This document shows positions 31,236-42,112 of a DNA stretch of 64,000 bases, piece after piece (position 1 is the stretch's first letter; the number at the start of each line of letters is the position of its first letter). The notes under the pieces are model-generated. The model was given only the letters and a program-made list of their open reading frames with translations, ran no database searches and was not told where the DNA came from. The stretch is from the NCBI GenBank assembly GCA_027493445.1, contig JAOSKU010000001.1, forward strand, positions 2,562,822 to 2,626,821. Direction: 5' to 3'. The translations under genes and the position numbers were made by a program. The stretch comes from Thermoleophilia bacterium. Its GTDB lineage: Bacteria > Actinomycetota > Thermoleophilia > RBG-16-64-13.

Positions 31236-33147
31236 TCAACCGCAGCGCAGGTTGTCGGTGCCGGCCTCGTCCACGACCCATCGCTCGCTGTCGACGACCA
31301 CCCCGTAGTCGTCCCGCGCCCGCTCCACGGAGACGACCCCGTTTCGAACATCGCGCAGCACCTTCTCAGCCGGCCGCCGGCGGGGGTCGCCCCAGCCGCC
31401 CCCGCCCCCGGAGTACTGCAGGTAGACGGTGCCGGCCGGTACGTCGTGCAGCAGGTCCTTGGTGCGCGGGGTGCGCCACTCCTCGTCCCCGGGATAGCGC
31501 AACCGGATGCTGTTGAGGGTGCCGTTCAGACCGCCCGCCGCTCCGCGGGCGGGCTCCACGTCGCCGTCGCCGAAGGTAACGATCTTGACCTGCTCGCCGC
31601 CCACCACGTACGAGGCCTCCGTGCCCAAGCCGCCGCGCCACTGGCCGGCCCCGGCCGAGTCCTGCCAGTACTCGTGGGTGAGCACCCGGTGGGGAGTGGC
31701 CTGCTCGAAGATCTCGTAGTCCTGGTCGAGCACGCCCCCGCTGGCGTCGATCATGCCGATGTGGTCGTAGCCGTCACAGCCGTGGATGCCGCCCGAGCCC
31801 CCCTTCTGCCCCATGAAGTAGATGTCGACGAAGGGCTGGCCCTCCCGGCGCGGGTCCTGGCCGGTCGACTGGCTAATGAGGGCCTCGTCCCACTCGGCCG
31901 TCACCCGCTCGGGGATCACCGGCCCCAGCGCCCGCATGATGGCGTCGGCGTTGTTGGGGCAGAGGTGGTTGCCGTAGGTGGTGGCCGCCGGGTAGGAGGC
32001 GTTCAGGATGGTGCCCTCGGGGATGGTGATGGCCACGGGACGCACCAGTCCCGCGTTATGGGGGATGTCCGGGTTGACCATGTGCAGCAGGGTCAGCAGG
32101 GTGGCCGAGGCGCTGGAGGCGTAGGTGCCGTTCACGAAGCCGTTGCTCTGCGGATCGGTGCCGGTGTAGTCGAAGTGAATGGCGCCGCCCTCCACGGTCA
32201 CTGCCACCCTGATAGCGTAGCGCGAACCCTCGTTGCGACCGTCGTAGTAGGCGAAGGATTCGCCTTCGTAGGTGCCGTCGGGGATGGAGCGGATCTCCTG
32301 CCGCATCATCTGCTCGGTGGCGTCGAAGAGGTAGTTCTTGTGGGCCTCGAATACGTCTCGCCCGTAGCGCTCGAGCAGCCGGTGGATTCCACGCTCGCCC
32401 ACCACGCAGGAGCCGATCTCGGCCCGCATGTCCTCCTCGACGATGTCCAGGCGCACATTGGCGAAGATGAGCTCCCAGACGTCGCGGCGCTGCCGCCCCG
32501 CTCGTAGACCTTGACCGGGGGATGCGCAGGGCCTCCTGCCACACCTCGGTGGCGTTGGGGTTGTAGCCGCCGCGGACGGCCCCGCCGATGTCGGCCATGT
32601 GCCCCTTGACCGCCGCCCAGGCTACCAGCTCGCCCTCCCAGAAGATGGGCTTGTAAGCGGCCACGTCGTTGTTCTGGTTGCCCATGGAGAAGACGTCGTT
32701 GTGGAAGATGACGTCGCCCTCGTGGATGTCGTCGCCGAAGTAGTCGATGATGTACTTGCAGACGGGCTGCAGTGAGAAGGCCAGGATGGGCAGGTTCTCG
32801 CGCTGCTCGAGCATGTCGCCCCGGGCGTCGTAGAGACCGGTGACGAAGTCGCGCGCCTCGCACAGGATGGGCGAGCGCGTGGTGCGCGTCATGGCGATGG
32901 ACATCTCCTCGGTGATGCTCCGCAGGCGTTTCTGCAGGATGCTCACGAGGACGCGGTCGATGGGAACGCCGTTGACCACGGACGCGGAACCGCCGCCCTG
33001 GGTAGCGCGGAAACCGTGAGCACCGGAAGTCTGGGCGGCGCCGGTCGAGGCACCGCCTGCCGCCGACGCCGCCCGGCCGCCGCCGGCAGCGCCACCGCCC
33101 AGGTCGTCACCCGTCAGATGGATGTCTCCGCCCATGCCCACCGTCAC
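31236..33147 (-). CDS. Hydantoinase-B/oxoprolinase-family subunit, copy 1 (two frameshifts)
   Basis: The corrected protein is about 637 residues. Conserved blocks are ILQKRLRSITEEMSIAMTRTTRSPILCEARDF, VIFHNDVFSMGNQNNDV, HMADIGGA, DYTGTDPQSNGFVN, and QYSGGGGGWGDPRRRP near the end. Single bases are missing in a GGGGG run near 32513 and a CCCC run near 32499. It has an N-terminal Gly/Ala/Ser-rich extension of about 50 residues absent from its tandem paralogue. It should pair with the HyuA-like subunit as an ATP-dependent ring-opening amidohydrolase or carboxylase; here probably hydrolysis of the 2-oxoindole ring (IaaCE type). Confidence 0.8.
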
Positions 33148-33172
33148 TGGCTGTCGGCGTGCAGTTGCATCG

Positions 33173-34954
33173 TCACTCCGCGCCGACGTCCGCCCGCAGC
33201 CTGGCCGTTTCGGCCTGGTCCACGGTCCAGGTCGTCAGGTCGATGGCCACGCCGTAATCCCCCCGGGCCTTCTCCGCCGACACCAGGCCGTTGCGCACGT
33301 CGCGCAGCACCTTGTCGGCCGGCCGCTTGCGAGGGTCGCCCCAGCCGCCGCCGCCGCCCGCCTGCTGGAAGTAGACGGTGCCAGCGGGCACGTTCGGCAC
33401 CAGATCCTTGGTGGTGGGGACGTGCTCCCGGCCGTCGGGGTAGGTGAGCTTGATGATGTTCAGCGTGCCTTCCTTGCCGCCTTGCGAGCCGCGCGAAGGC
33501 TCCACGTCACCGTCGCCGAAGGTCACCAGGTTGACGGTGCCGCCCACCTGGTACTCGGTCTCGACCCCAAGGCCGCCGCGCCACTGGCCTGCTCCGGCCG
33601 AGTCCTCCCAGAACTCATGGCGCAGCAGCAGGTGGGGGGTCTGCTGCTCGAACATCTCGTAGTCCTGGTCGAGCACGCCTCCGGAGGCGTCGATCATACC
33701 GATGTGGTCGTAGCCGTCGTTGCCGTAGATGCCGCCCGAGCCACCCTTGAGGCCCATGAAGTTGATGTCGACGAAGGCTTCCCCGTTCTTGCGGGGGTCC
33801 TTGCCCGTGGTCAGGCTGCAGAGGAGCTCGTTCCACTCGGCCGTCACCCGCTCGGGGATCACCGGCCCCAGCGCCCGCATGATGGCGTCGGCGTTGTTGG
33901 GGCAGAGGTGGTTGCCGTAAGTGGTAGCGGCGGGGTAGGCCGCATTCAGGATGGTCCCCTCGGGGATGGTGATGCCGATGGGGCGGATCATCCCGGCGTT
34001 GTGCGGGATGTCGGGGTTCACCATCTGCAGGAAGGTCAGGATGGTGGCCGAGGCGCTGGAGGCGTAGGTGCCGTTCACGAAGCCGTTGGTCTGAGGCGAC
34101 GTGCCCGTGTAGTCGAACTCGATCTCGCCGTCGCCCACGGTGATGGTCACCCGGATGGGGTAGACCGACCCCGGGTTCTTGCCGTCATAGTAGGCGTTGG
34201 CCTCCCCCCGGTAGACACCCGCCGGGATGGAGCGGATCTCCTGGCGCATCATCTGCTCGGTGGCGTCGAAGAGGTAGTGCTTGTGGGCCTCGAAGACGTC
34301 GAGCCCGTAGCGCTCCACGATCTTGAGGATGCCTCGCTCCCCCACCACGCAGGAGCCAATCTCGGCCCGCATGTCCTCCTCCACAATGTCCAGGCGCACG
34401 TTGGCGAAGATGAGCTCCCATACGTCCTTGCGGAACCTGCCGCCGTCGTAGACCTTGACCGGGGGATGCGCAGCGTCTCCTGCCAGACCTCGGTGGCGTT
34501 AGGGTTGTAGCCCCCCTGCACGGCCCCACCGATGTCGGCCTGGTGGCCCTTGACCGCCGCCCAGGCCACCAGCGTCTCGCCGTGGAAGATGGGTTTGTAG
34601 ACGGCCACGTCGTTGTTCTGATTGCCCATGCTGAAGACGTCGTTGTGGAAGATGACGTCTCCCGGATGCACGTCGTCGCCGTAGTAATCGATGATGTACT
34701 TGCACACCGGGGCCAGGCTGAAGGCCAGGATGGGCAGGTTCTCGGTCTGCTCGAGCATGTTGCCCTGGGCGTCGTAGAGCCCGGTGACGAAGTCCTTGGC
34801 CTCGCACAGGATCGGGGACCGGGTGGTCCGGGTCATGGCGATGGACATCTCCTCGGTGATGCTCTTCAAGCGCTTCTGCAGAATGGAGACCAGCACCCGG
34901 TCGATGGGGGAGGCCATTCACGACGGTTTGGCCGTCGGCGGGCTTGGGGCTCAT
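33173..34954 (-). CDS. Hydantoinase-B/oxoprolinase-family subunit, copy 2 (two frameshifts)
   Basis: A close paralogue of the adjacent copy, with most blocks near-identical (DYTGTSPQTNGFVNGTYASS, PEGTILNAAYPAATTYGNHL, QQAGGGGGWGDPRKRP). The start is set at 34954 because ATG there overlaps the HyuA stop (TGATG) and gives MSPKPADGQTVVNGLPIDR after removing one C near 34913. A second break lies in the GGGGG run near 34461, at the same codon as in copy 1. It presumably forms a complex with HyuA. Which of the two copies is catalytic is open. Confidence 0.8.
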
Positions 34955-37085
34955 CACGCCACCTCCGCCGCCGGAGCATACTCGCCCAGCACCCGGGAGA
35001 GGGTCTCGTCCTCGCGCTCCCGGTCGTAGATGGTGTAGGTGCCCAGCCGGTCGACCACCACACCGAACTCGGGGGTGACGAAGGTGGTGGTGTTCACCTG
35101 CTCGATGACGGCCGGCCCCTCGATGCAGTGGCCAAAGTGGAGCTTCATGCCGTCGAAGACGTCGACCTCGGCGAAGGTCTTCTCGTTCGGCAGGTAGACA
35201 CGGCGCCGGCCTTTGAGCGCCGCCTCCGGATCGGGTCCGGCATACGCCTCCGGGGCCAGGCTGGGCTTGACGGTGTCGCCCACGGCCACCAGACGCATGT
35301 TGATGAGCTCCACCGGGGTGCCCCGGTCCTCCAGGGAGTAGCCGTAGAGGGTGTCGTGCAGGCGGTGGAAGCGCTTGGCGATGGGCTCCAGGTCGCCCGC
35401 CTCCACCTCGCCCCAGGTGGCCTCGACCGTGACCTCGTGGTACTGGCGCAGGTAGCGCAGGTCCAGGGCCAGGTCGTAGGCGATGCGCCCTCGGCGATGC
35501 CCTCCGAGAGCAGCAGGGCCCGGCCGGCCTCGCGCATCTCGGCGAAGAGTCCACGGAAGCGGGCGAGGTCGAGCTGGTCGAGACGCACCGGGTAGCTGCG
35601 CACGAAGTCGTGACGCAGGTCGCTGCGCAGCATGCCGGCCGCGCAGAAGATCGACGACTCCCGCGGTACCAGGATCACCGGGATGCTCAGCGCCAGAGCG
35701 ATCATGCAGGCGTGGTTGGGACCGGCGCCGCCGGCCGTCACCAGCGGGAAGTCGCGCGGGTCGTACCCGCTGTTGACGGCGATCTCACGCACGGCGGCCG
35801 CCATGCTGACGTTGATGACCTCGTACATGCCAGCCGCGGCCTCCTCAACGGAGAGCCCCAGGGGCTTGGCCACCTTCTGCTCGATGGCGCGCACGGCCGC
35901 GGCCGTATCCAGCGGGATGCGCCCGCCGGCGAAGAAGTCGGGGGCCAGGTAGCCCAGCACCAGGTCGGCGTCGGAGCAGGCCGGCTCGGCGCCGCCCCGA
36001 CCGTAGCAGGCCGGGCCCGGGTCGGCGCCGGCGCTTTGTGGGCCCATGCGCAGCAGGCCCACCTCGTCGATCCAGCCGATGGAGCCGCCGCCGGCGCCGA
36101 TGGTGACCACGTTCAGCATGGGCAGGCTGATGCGCAGGCGGTTGATCTCCCCCTCGGTAGTAGTGAGGGGGGTGCCGTCCTTGACCAGGGCCACATCGAA
36201 GCTGGTACCGCCCATGTCGCAGGTGATGCAGTCGCCGTAGCCCTGGCCCTGGCTGAAAGCCAATCCGGCCACCGGGCCGCCGGCCGGGCCGGAGAGCAGG
36301 GTCATGGCCGGCCGTTCCATGGCCACGGCCGGGGCGATGACCCCGCCGTTGGAGGCCATGATGAGGAGCACGCCCTGGTAGGCGAGCTCCTCCAGCCGCC
36401 GGATGAGGTTGGTGAGGTAGTTGCTCAGCACCGGGCCCACGTAGGCGTTGAGCGCGGTGGTGGAGACCCGGTCGTAGAAGCGGATGGAGGGCAGCACCTC
36501 GGCCGACACCGAGAGGAAGGCCTCGGGCATTGCCTCGCGTACCATCTCGGCCACCCGTTCCTCGTGGGCCGGGTTGGCGAAGCTGTTCATGAAGCAGACG
36601 GCCACCGCCTCCACGCCCTCGGCCTGGAACACGGCCAGGTCGGCCCGCACCGAGTCCTCGTCCAGAGGGGTGACCACCTGGCCCGCGTAGTCCAGGCGCT
36701 CGGTCACCGGCAGGCGCAGGTAGCGCTCCACCACCGGTCGGGCGTTCACGTAGCGGTTGTTGTACTGCTCCTCGCGGATCCCGCGGCGCATCTCGAGGGC
36801 GTCGCGCACCCCCATGGTGGTCAAGAGACCGGTCTTCGCCCCCCGGTAGGTGAGGGTGGCGTTGGTGGTGACCGTGGTGCCGTGCACGATGGTGGTCACC
36901 CGCTTCAGGAAATCGGCGGTGGGGAGGTGCCGGTCGCGGGCCATCTCCTCGATGCCCTGAATGGTGCCGATGGAGGGGTCCCTGGGCGTGGAGAGCACCT
37001 TGTAGATGGCGCTCTCGCCGTCCTCGCGGGTCAGGATGAAGTCGGTGAACGTGCCCCCGACGTCGATGCCGATTTTGTACGTCAT
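34954..37085 (-). CDS. Hydantoinase-A/oxoprolinase-family ATPase subunit (one frameshift)
   Basis: The corrected protein is about 710 residues. It begins MTYKIGIDVGGTFTDFIL, the phosphate-1 motif of the ASKHA ATPase fold. Further motifs are TTIVHGTTVTTNATL, SNGGVIAP, SGPAGGPVAG and CDMGGTSFDVALV (phosphate 2), and TAGGAGPNHA (adenosine motif). The break is near 35484 (one base restores GRIAYDLALDLRYLRQY). Members couple ATP hydrolysis to cyclic amide opening or ketone carboxylation. Position between the mutase and the HyuB genes favours the ring-opening step of oxindole-acetate. Confidence 0.87.
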
Positions 37086-37094
37086 GCCCTCCCC

Positions 37095-38721
37095 CTAGAA
37101 GATGCTCGGTTCGTGGAACTCGCCGTACACCTGGCGGAAAACGTCGGCCATCTCGCCCACGGTGGCGTAGGCCTTGCAGGCCTCGACCAGGGCGGGCATG
37201 ACGTTGTCGCCCTTGCGGGCCGTCTGCTCGAGCGCGCCCAGGCTCGCGGCCACGGCGCCCGCGTCCCGCGTGCGCCGCAGCTCCTTGAGATCGCGGATCT
37301 GGTGCTCGCCCCAGGCCTCCTCGTACTGGTGCAGCTCGACCTCGGCCTCCTCCTCGGTGGCGTACTTGTTGACGCCCACCTTGATGAGCTCGCCCTTCTG
37401 CACGTCGCGCTCGAACTCGTACGCCTGCCGAGCCAGCTTGCGGCCCATGTAGCCATCGGCCACCGCCTTGACGATGCCGCCGTGCTCCTCGATCTCGGCC
37501 ATCTCCTCCCCGATCTTCTCCTCCATCTGCTTGGTGAGGGTCTCGACGAAATACGAGCCGGCCAGGGGGTCGACGGTGTCGCGCATGCCCACCTCGTCCA
37601 TGAGCAGCTGCAAGGTGCGCAGGGAGAGCAGGGCGGAGCGGGGGGTGGGGATGGCGTAGGCTTCGTCGAAGGAGCAGAGGGCCGTGGTCTGGGCGCCCGC
37701 GAGGGCGGCGGCCAGCCCGTAGAAGGCACCGCGCATGATGTTGTTCTCGGGCTCGGCCTTGGTCAGGCCCGAGCCGCCCCCGGCGAAGAGCCCGCGCAGC
37801 ATGAGGTTCTTGGGGTTCTGCACCCCGTACTTGTCCTTGAGGTTGGTGGCCCACACCTTGCGTCCAGCGCGGAACTTGGCCACCTGCTCCCACAGGTTGC
37901 CGAAGATGTTCAGGTTGAAGCTGAAGCGCCCCACGAACTCCTCGGGGTCGTAGCCGCGCCGGGCGGTCTCGTCGATGTAGGCGTTGGCGATGAGGAAGGC
38001 GTAAGCCATCTCCTGGGCGGGCGTGGCCCCGCTCTCGCGGATGTGGTAGCCGCACACGCTCACCGGGTTGGTGCGGGGCATGGTGGTCATGGAGTACTCG
38101 ATGGTGTCGCCGATCAGCTTGATGGCCGGCTCCAGGGGATAGATCCAGGCCCCCGCCCGATGACCTCCTTGATGATGTCGTTCTGGGGGTGGCCGAGATC
38201 TTGGCGCGGTCGAAGCCCAGCTTCTCGGCCACCGCCTGGTACATGGCCAGCATGATGGAGGCCACGGCGTTGATGGTGAGCCCGGCCCCCACCTTGTGCA
38301 GGTCGATGCCCCCAAAGGCCGTCTCGAAGTCGCGCAGGGAGTCGACGGCCATCCCCACCCGGCCCACCTCACCCAGGGCCAGCGGGTGGTCGGAGTCCAG
38401 ACCCATCTGCGTAGGCAGGTCGAAGGCCACGTTCAGGCCGGTCTGCCCGTGGGCGATCATGAGCTTGAACCGTTCGTTGGTCTCGAAGGCGGTGCCGAAG
38501 CCGGTGTACTGCCGGGTGGTCCACGCCCGGGTGCGGTAGCCCTCGGGGAAGTTGTTGCGGGTGAAGGGGAACCGCCCGGGCTCGCCCAGGTCACGTTCAT
38601 ACTCGAAGCCGATCGCCTCCAGGTCCTCGGGGCCGTACTTGGCCTTGACGTGGATCCCCGAGGAGAGGATCACGTCCTCGACGGCGTCCTTCTCATTCTT
38701 GATGTAGCGCGCGACGTCCAC
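37095..38721 (-). CDS. B12-dependent acyl-CoA mutase, large subunit (two frameshifts)
   Basis: The corrected protein is about 542 residues, of methylmalonyl-CoA-mutase large-subunit type without the B12 domain. It reads RAWTTRQYTGFGTA, GLNVAFDLPTQMGLDSDHP, QNDIIKEVIGRGAWIYPLEP, CGYHIRESGATPAQE. Tyr72 (RQY) and Arg190 (IGRG) align with the residues that hold the free carboxylate in methylmalonyl-CoA mutase, so the substrate probably carries a carboxylate. This would suit (2-aminophenyl)succinyl-CoA to (2-aminobenzyl)malonyl-CoA, the IaaGH-type reaction. Missing bases lie in homopolymers near 38190 and 38161. Confidence 0.88.
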
Positions 38722-38730
38722 GAGGTTCTC

Positions 38731-39150
38731 CTAGCTCGCCAAAGATTTCAGTCCGGCCACGAGGTCGTCCAATAGGGTGCCGCCCGGGTACACGCCCCGC
38801 ACGCCCAGGCCCTCCAGGGCGGGGATGTCCTTCTTGGGGATGACCCCGCCCACGGCCACGGCGATGTCGTCGGCCCCTTCCTCCCGCAGCAGCTCCATGA
38901 GCCGCCGGCAGATGGGCAGGTGCCCGCCCGTGAGGATGGAGAGCCCGATGATGTCCACGTCCTCGTCCACGGCCGCCCGCACGATGGCCTCCACCGTCTG
39001 GTGCAGCCCCATGTAGACGACCTCCATGCCGGCCTCCTTCAGAGCGATGGCCACCACCTTGGCGCCCCGGTCGTGCCCGTCTAGTCCGGGCTTGGCCAGC
39101 AGGATCTTGATCCTCTTCTCCACGACTCTCTCCCTTGCCACGTCGTCCAC
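38731..39150 (-). CDS. B12-binding small subunit of acyl-CoA mutase
   Basis: The 139-residue cobalamin-binding domain has LAKPGLDGHDRGAKVVA, where His26 in DxHxxG coordinates cobalt. It continues with EVVYMGLHQT, GLSILTGGH and VAVGGVIPKKD as in mutase C-terminal domains. It lies 9 bp upstream of the large-subunit gene and completes the heteromeric mutase. No chaperone MeaB gene is in the window. Confidence 0.95.
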   Translation of the reverse strand: MDDVARERVVEKRIKILLAKPGLDGHDRGAKVVAIALKEAGMEVVYMGLHQTVEAIVRAAVDEDVDIIGLSILTGGHLPICRRLMELLREEGADDIAVAVGGVIPKKDIPALEGLGVRGVYPGGTLLDDLVAGLKSLAS

Positions 39151-39212
39151 CGTCTTCGGCGCCTCACGCGACCCGCTCGGTTCATCCCGGCGGCCTGCCC
39201 TGCGGGTGTGAC

Positions 39213-40190
39213 TCAGTTCCCTCCGCCCAGCTCCCGGATCAGCGCCGGCACTACCTGCAGCGCGTCGCCCACCACCCCGTAGTCGGCGTTGGCGAAGATG
39301 GGCGCCCCCGGGTCGGTGTTTACCGCCACCACCACCTTGGCCGTGTCCATGCCCATGATGTGGTGGATGGCCCCCGAAATGCCGAAGGCCAGGTAGAGCG
39401 TGGGCGACACGGTCTTGCCCGACTTGCCCACTTGGTCGGCGTGCTCGGCCTGGCCCGCGTCGACCACCGCCCGGCTGTAGCCCACCGCCCCCTCGAGGAC
39501 CTGGGCCAGTCTCTCGAGCAGGGGGAAGTTGGCGGGACCTTCCATGCCCCGGCCGCCCGCCACCACCACCTGAGCCTCGGTCAGGTCCACCCTGCGCGTG
39601 GCCCTTGCCACGCGTTCGAGTACCTGCACTCGGTTGAGCCCCGCGGCCACCTTCACGTCGGCCACCTTGGTGGCGAGGTCGGCGGGAGAACCTGCATCGA
39701 AGCTGTGCGGCCGGAAGGCCGCCAGGCAGGGCCGCTCGCCGGCGCCACAGGCGAAGGTGGCATAGGCCTTACCCCCGTACACCGGCCGGGAGATCTCGAG
39801 CCGGTCGCCCACCGCCTCCAGCGAGACGGCGTTGGCTACCGTGCCCGCCTCCAGGCGGACGGCCAGCCGGGGCATAAGCTCCCGCGTGCGCAGGCTCTCG
39901 CCGAAGAGCACCAAGCGGGCCCGGACCTCACCGCCGGGGCCAAAAAGGCCGGCGAGAGCCGCCACCCAAGGGTCGGACGCGTAAGGCGCCAGGGTGTCAC
40001 CCGTCACCGCCACCACCCGGTGGGCCGTGCCGGAAAGATCATCACAGGCCGCCACGTCCTCCCCCACGGCCACGGCCACCACCTCGTCGCCCGTCTGGAC
40101 GGCGATGGTCCGCGCCCGGGAGAGTAGCTCGAAGGTGGCGGAGCGGAGCTCACCCGCGCGGGCCTCGCACACGACCGCCAGCACACTCAT
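39213..40190 (-). CDS. etfA: Electron transfer flavoprotein alpha subunit
   Basis: The 325-residue protein starts at ATG 40190, overlapping the etfB stop by 4 bp. The C-terminal FAD domain shows VVAGGRGMEGPANFPLL, VGKSGKTVSPTLYLAFGISGAIHH and AVNTDPGAPIFANADYGVVGD, the family signature. Raw sequence places it in the same frame as the upstream acyl-CoA dehydrogenase, but that continuity is an artefact of a frameshift. It accepts electrons from the dehydrogenase and passes them to the respiratory or ferredoxin pool. Confidence 0.95.
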   Translation of the reverse strand: MSVLAVVCEARAGELRSATFELLSRARTIAVQTGDEVVAVAVGEDVAACDDLSGTAHRVVAVTGDTLAPYASDPWVAALAGLFGPGGEVRARLVLFGESLRTRELMPRLAVRLEAGTVANAVSLEAVGDRLEISRPVYGGKAYATFACGAGERPCLAAFRPHSFDAGSPADLATKVADVKVAAGLNRVQVLERVARATRRVDLTEAQVVVAGGRGMEGPANFPLLERLAQVLEGAVGYSRAVVDAGQAEHADQVGKSGKTVSPTLYLAFGISGAIHHIMGMDTAKVVVAVNTDPGAPIFANADYGVVGDALQVVPALIRELGGGN

Positions 40191-40951
40191 AGAACCTTCG
40201 CCTCCTCCCGCAGCCGGCGCACCAGCTCGGCGGCGGCGGCGACCGGCTCGCCCTCGATCATGGTCACCGGGGGTCGCTTGCCGGCAGCCCGATAGCCCAG
40301 CACCGGCAGCGGAAGCACCGCAGCCACCCCCAGCTGCTCCAGAGTCGCCCGCGGAACCTGGGCCTTCATGGCCTTCATGACCCCCATGACCGCCGGCACT
40401 CGGGGTTCGGCCAGTCCCTTTTCCACGGTCACCACCGCGGGTAGCGCTACCCGCACGGTTTCGCGGCCGCCTTCGAGCTCCCTGGTCAAGCGCAGGCCGC
40501 CATCCTCCATCGTCATCTCCGTGACCCCCACCACGCAGGGCACGCCCAGCAGCTCGGCCACCATGGGGCCTACCAGGCCGGCCTCGTCGTCGGTAGCCTG
40601 CTTGCCGGCCAGCACCAGGTCGCATCCCTCCCGAGAGACCGCCGCCGCCAGGGCGCGGGCCACCGTCAGGGGATCGGCGCCGTCCAGGGCTGGGTCGTCG
40701 ATGAAGAGGGCGGCTTCGACCCCCATAGCCAGGGCCCGGCGCAGGGCGTCCAGACCCACACCGGCCCCAGCCGACACGGCCAGCAGAGAGGCGCCCTGGT
40801 CGGCCTTGAGTTTCAGGGCCGCCTCCACGGCGATCTCGTCGAAGAAGTTCAGCACCCGCCGCTTCTCGACCTCGAGCCCACCGCCGTCCTCGGTGACCTT
40901 GACGGCCACCTCCAGGTCGGGCACCTCCTTGGTCAGCACGACCACCTTCAC
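40187..40951 (-). CDS. etfB: Electron transfer flavoprotein beta subunit
   Basis: The 254-residue protein begins with GTG (MKVVVLTKEVPD) and has RVLNFFDEIAVEAALKLK, DLVLAGKQATDDEAGLVGPMVAELLG and LPAVVTVEKGLAEPRVP, the ETF beta signature around the AMP site. It overlaps both neighbours by 4 bp (GTGA with the dehydrogenase, ATAG with etfA), so etfBA is dedicated to the dehydrogenase upstream. Confidence 0.95.
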   Translation of the reverse strand: MKVVVLTKEVPDLEVAVKVTEDGGGLEVEKRRVLNFFDEIAVEAALKLKADQGASLLAVSAGAGVGLDALRRALAMGVEAALFIDDPALDGADPLTVARALAAAVSREGCDLVLAGKQATDDEAGLVGPMVAELLGVPCVVGVTEMTMEDGGLRLTRELEGGRETVRVALPAVVTVEKGLAEPRVPAVMGVMKAMKAQVPRATLEQLGVAAVLPLPVLGYRAAGKRPPVTMIEGEPVAAAAELVRRLREEAKVL

Positions 40952-42101
40952 GACCGGTCCCCCCGACGATCTCCTTGCCCAGGAAGTTCTTCAAGATCTC
41001 GTGGGTGCCGCCGCCGTACAGCAGGAAGCGGGCGTCGCGGAAGTAGCGCTGCGGCCCGTACTCCTGCGCGAAGCCGTTGGCCCCATAGATGCGGGTGACC
41101 TCATCGACCACCTTCAGGCAGGCCTCCACGGCGAACATCTTAGCCATGGCCGCCTCCTTACGCGGCTGCAGGCCCTGGTCGATCATCCAGGCGGCGTAGT
41201 AGAGCAGCAGGCGGGCGGCTTCCATGTCGGTGGCCATCTCGGCCAGCTTGGCCCGGATCAGCTGGTAGTCGCCGATGGGCCGGCCAAAGGCCACCCGCTT
41301 GCGGGCGTACTCCAGACCGTCGGCGAAGGCAGTGCGGGCCAGGCCCAGGGCCATGGCCCCGGTCATGCAGCGGATCTCGTTCAGAACCTCGCCCAGGTAG
41401 ACGACCCCTCTCCCCTCCTGCTCACCCAGCAGGTTCTCGTCGGGCACGAAGACGTCCTGGAACACCAGCTCCCCCGTCACTGTGCCCCGGCAGCCCAGCT
41501 TGTGCAGCACCTGGCCTGGGCTGAAGCCGGGCGTGCCCTTCTCCACCAGGAAGAAGTTGAGGGCCTTCATGCCCTTGCTCGGGTCGGTGGTGGCTAGCAC
41601 GGTGGCGAAGTCGGCCAGGGGGCCGTTGGTGATCCAGTTCTTGGTGCCGTTCAGCACCCAGCCTCCTTCGACCTTGCGGGCCGAAGTGCGGGTGCCGGCC
41701 AGATCACTGCCCGACTGGTCCTCGGTGAAGCAGATGGTGGCGATCTTCTCGCCGCGCAGGGCGGGAAGCAGACAGCGCTCCCTCACCTCATCGCTCCCGA
41801 AACGGTAGACCAGGTGCGTTCCCATGAGCATGTTCATGATCACCGACTGGGCGAAGCCGATGGAGGCTCGCGAGATCTCCTCGTAGAAGAGCATGGCCGT
41901 CACCGTGTCGGCGGCCATGCCGCCCAGCTCCTCCGGGTAGCGTAGCCCCAGATAGCCCAGGCCGGTGAACTCCCGCCACAGGTCCATGGGGAACTCGTCG
42001 CTCTCGTCGATGCGCTCCGCCTGCGGCATGATCAGACGGTCCACCGTGTCGGCCACCGTCGCCTTGAAGAACTCGTGCTCCTCGGTCAGACGAAAATCCA
42101 T
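40948..42101 (-). CDS. Acyl-CoA dehydrogenase, benzylmalonyl-CoA-dehydrogenase-like (one frameshift at the end)
   Basis: About 384 residues from MDFRLTEEHEFF. Signatures are CFTEDQSGSDLAGT, WITNGPLADFATV, RVAFGRPIGDYQLI and IYGANGFAQEYGPQRYFRDARF. The usual YEGT catalytic Glu is replaced by YGGGTHEI. Glu242 in LNEIRC occupies the position used by isovaleryl- and long-chain acyl-CoA dehydrogenases. One G added to the run at about 40960 gives a stop overlapping etfB as GTGA. A good AAAGGAGG ribosome-binding site precedes it. By context it may oxidise and decarboxylate (2-aminobenzyl)malonyl-CoA (IaaF type). Confidence 0.87.
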
Positions 42102-42112
42102 GCGACCTCCTT

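Noticed and set aside
31236-37085. Acetone or acetophenone carboxylase
   Set aside because: HyuA/HyuB homology alone fits, but the gamma-type small subunits of those carboxylases are missing. The neighbouring mutase, dehydrogenase, ligase and molybdenum hydroxylase fit the indoleacetate pathway better. Not excluded without phylogeny.
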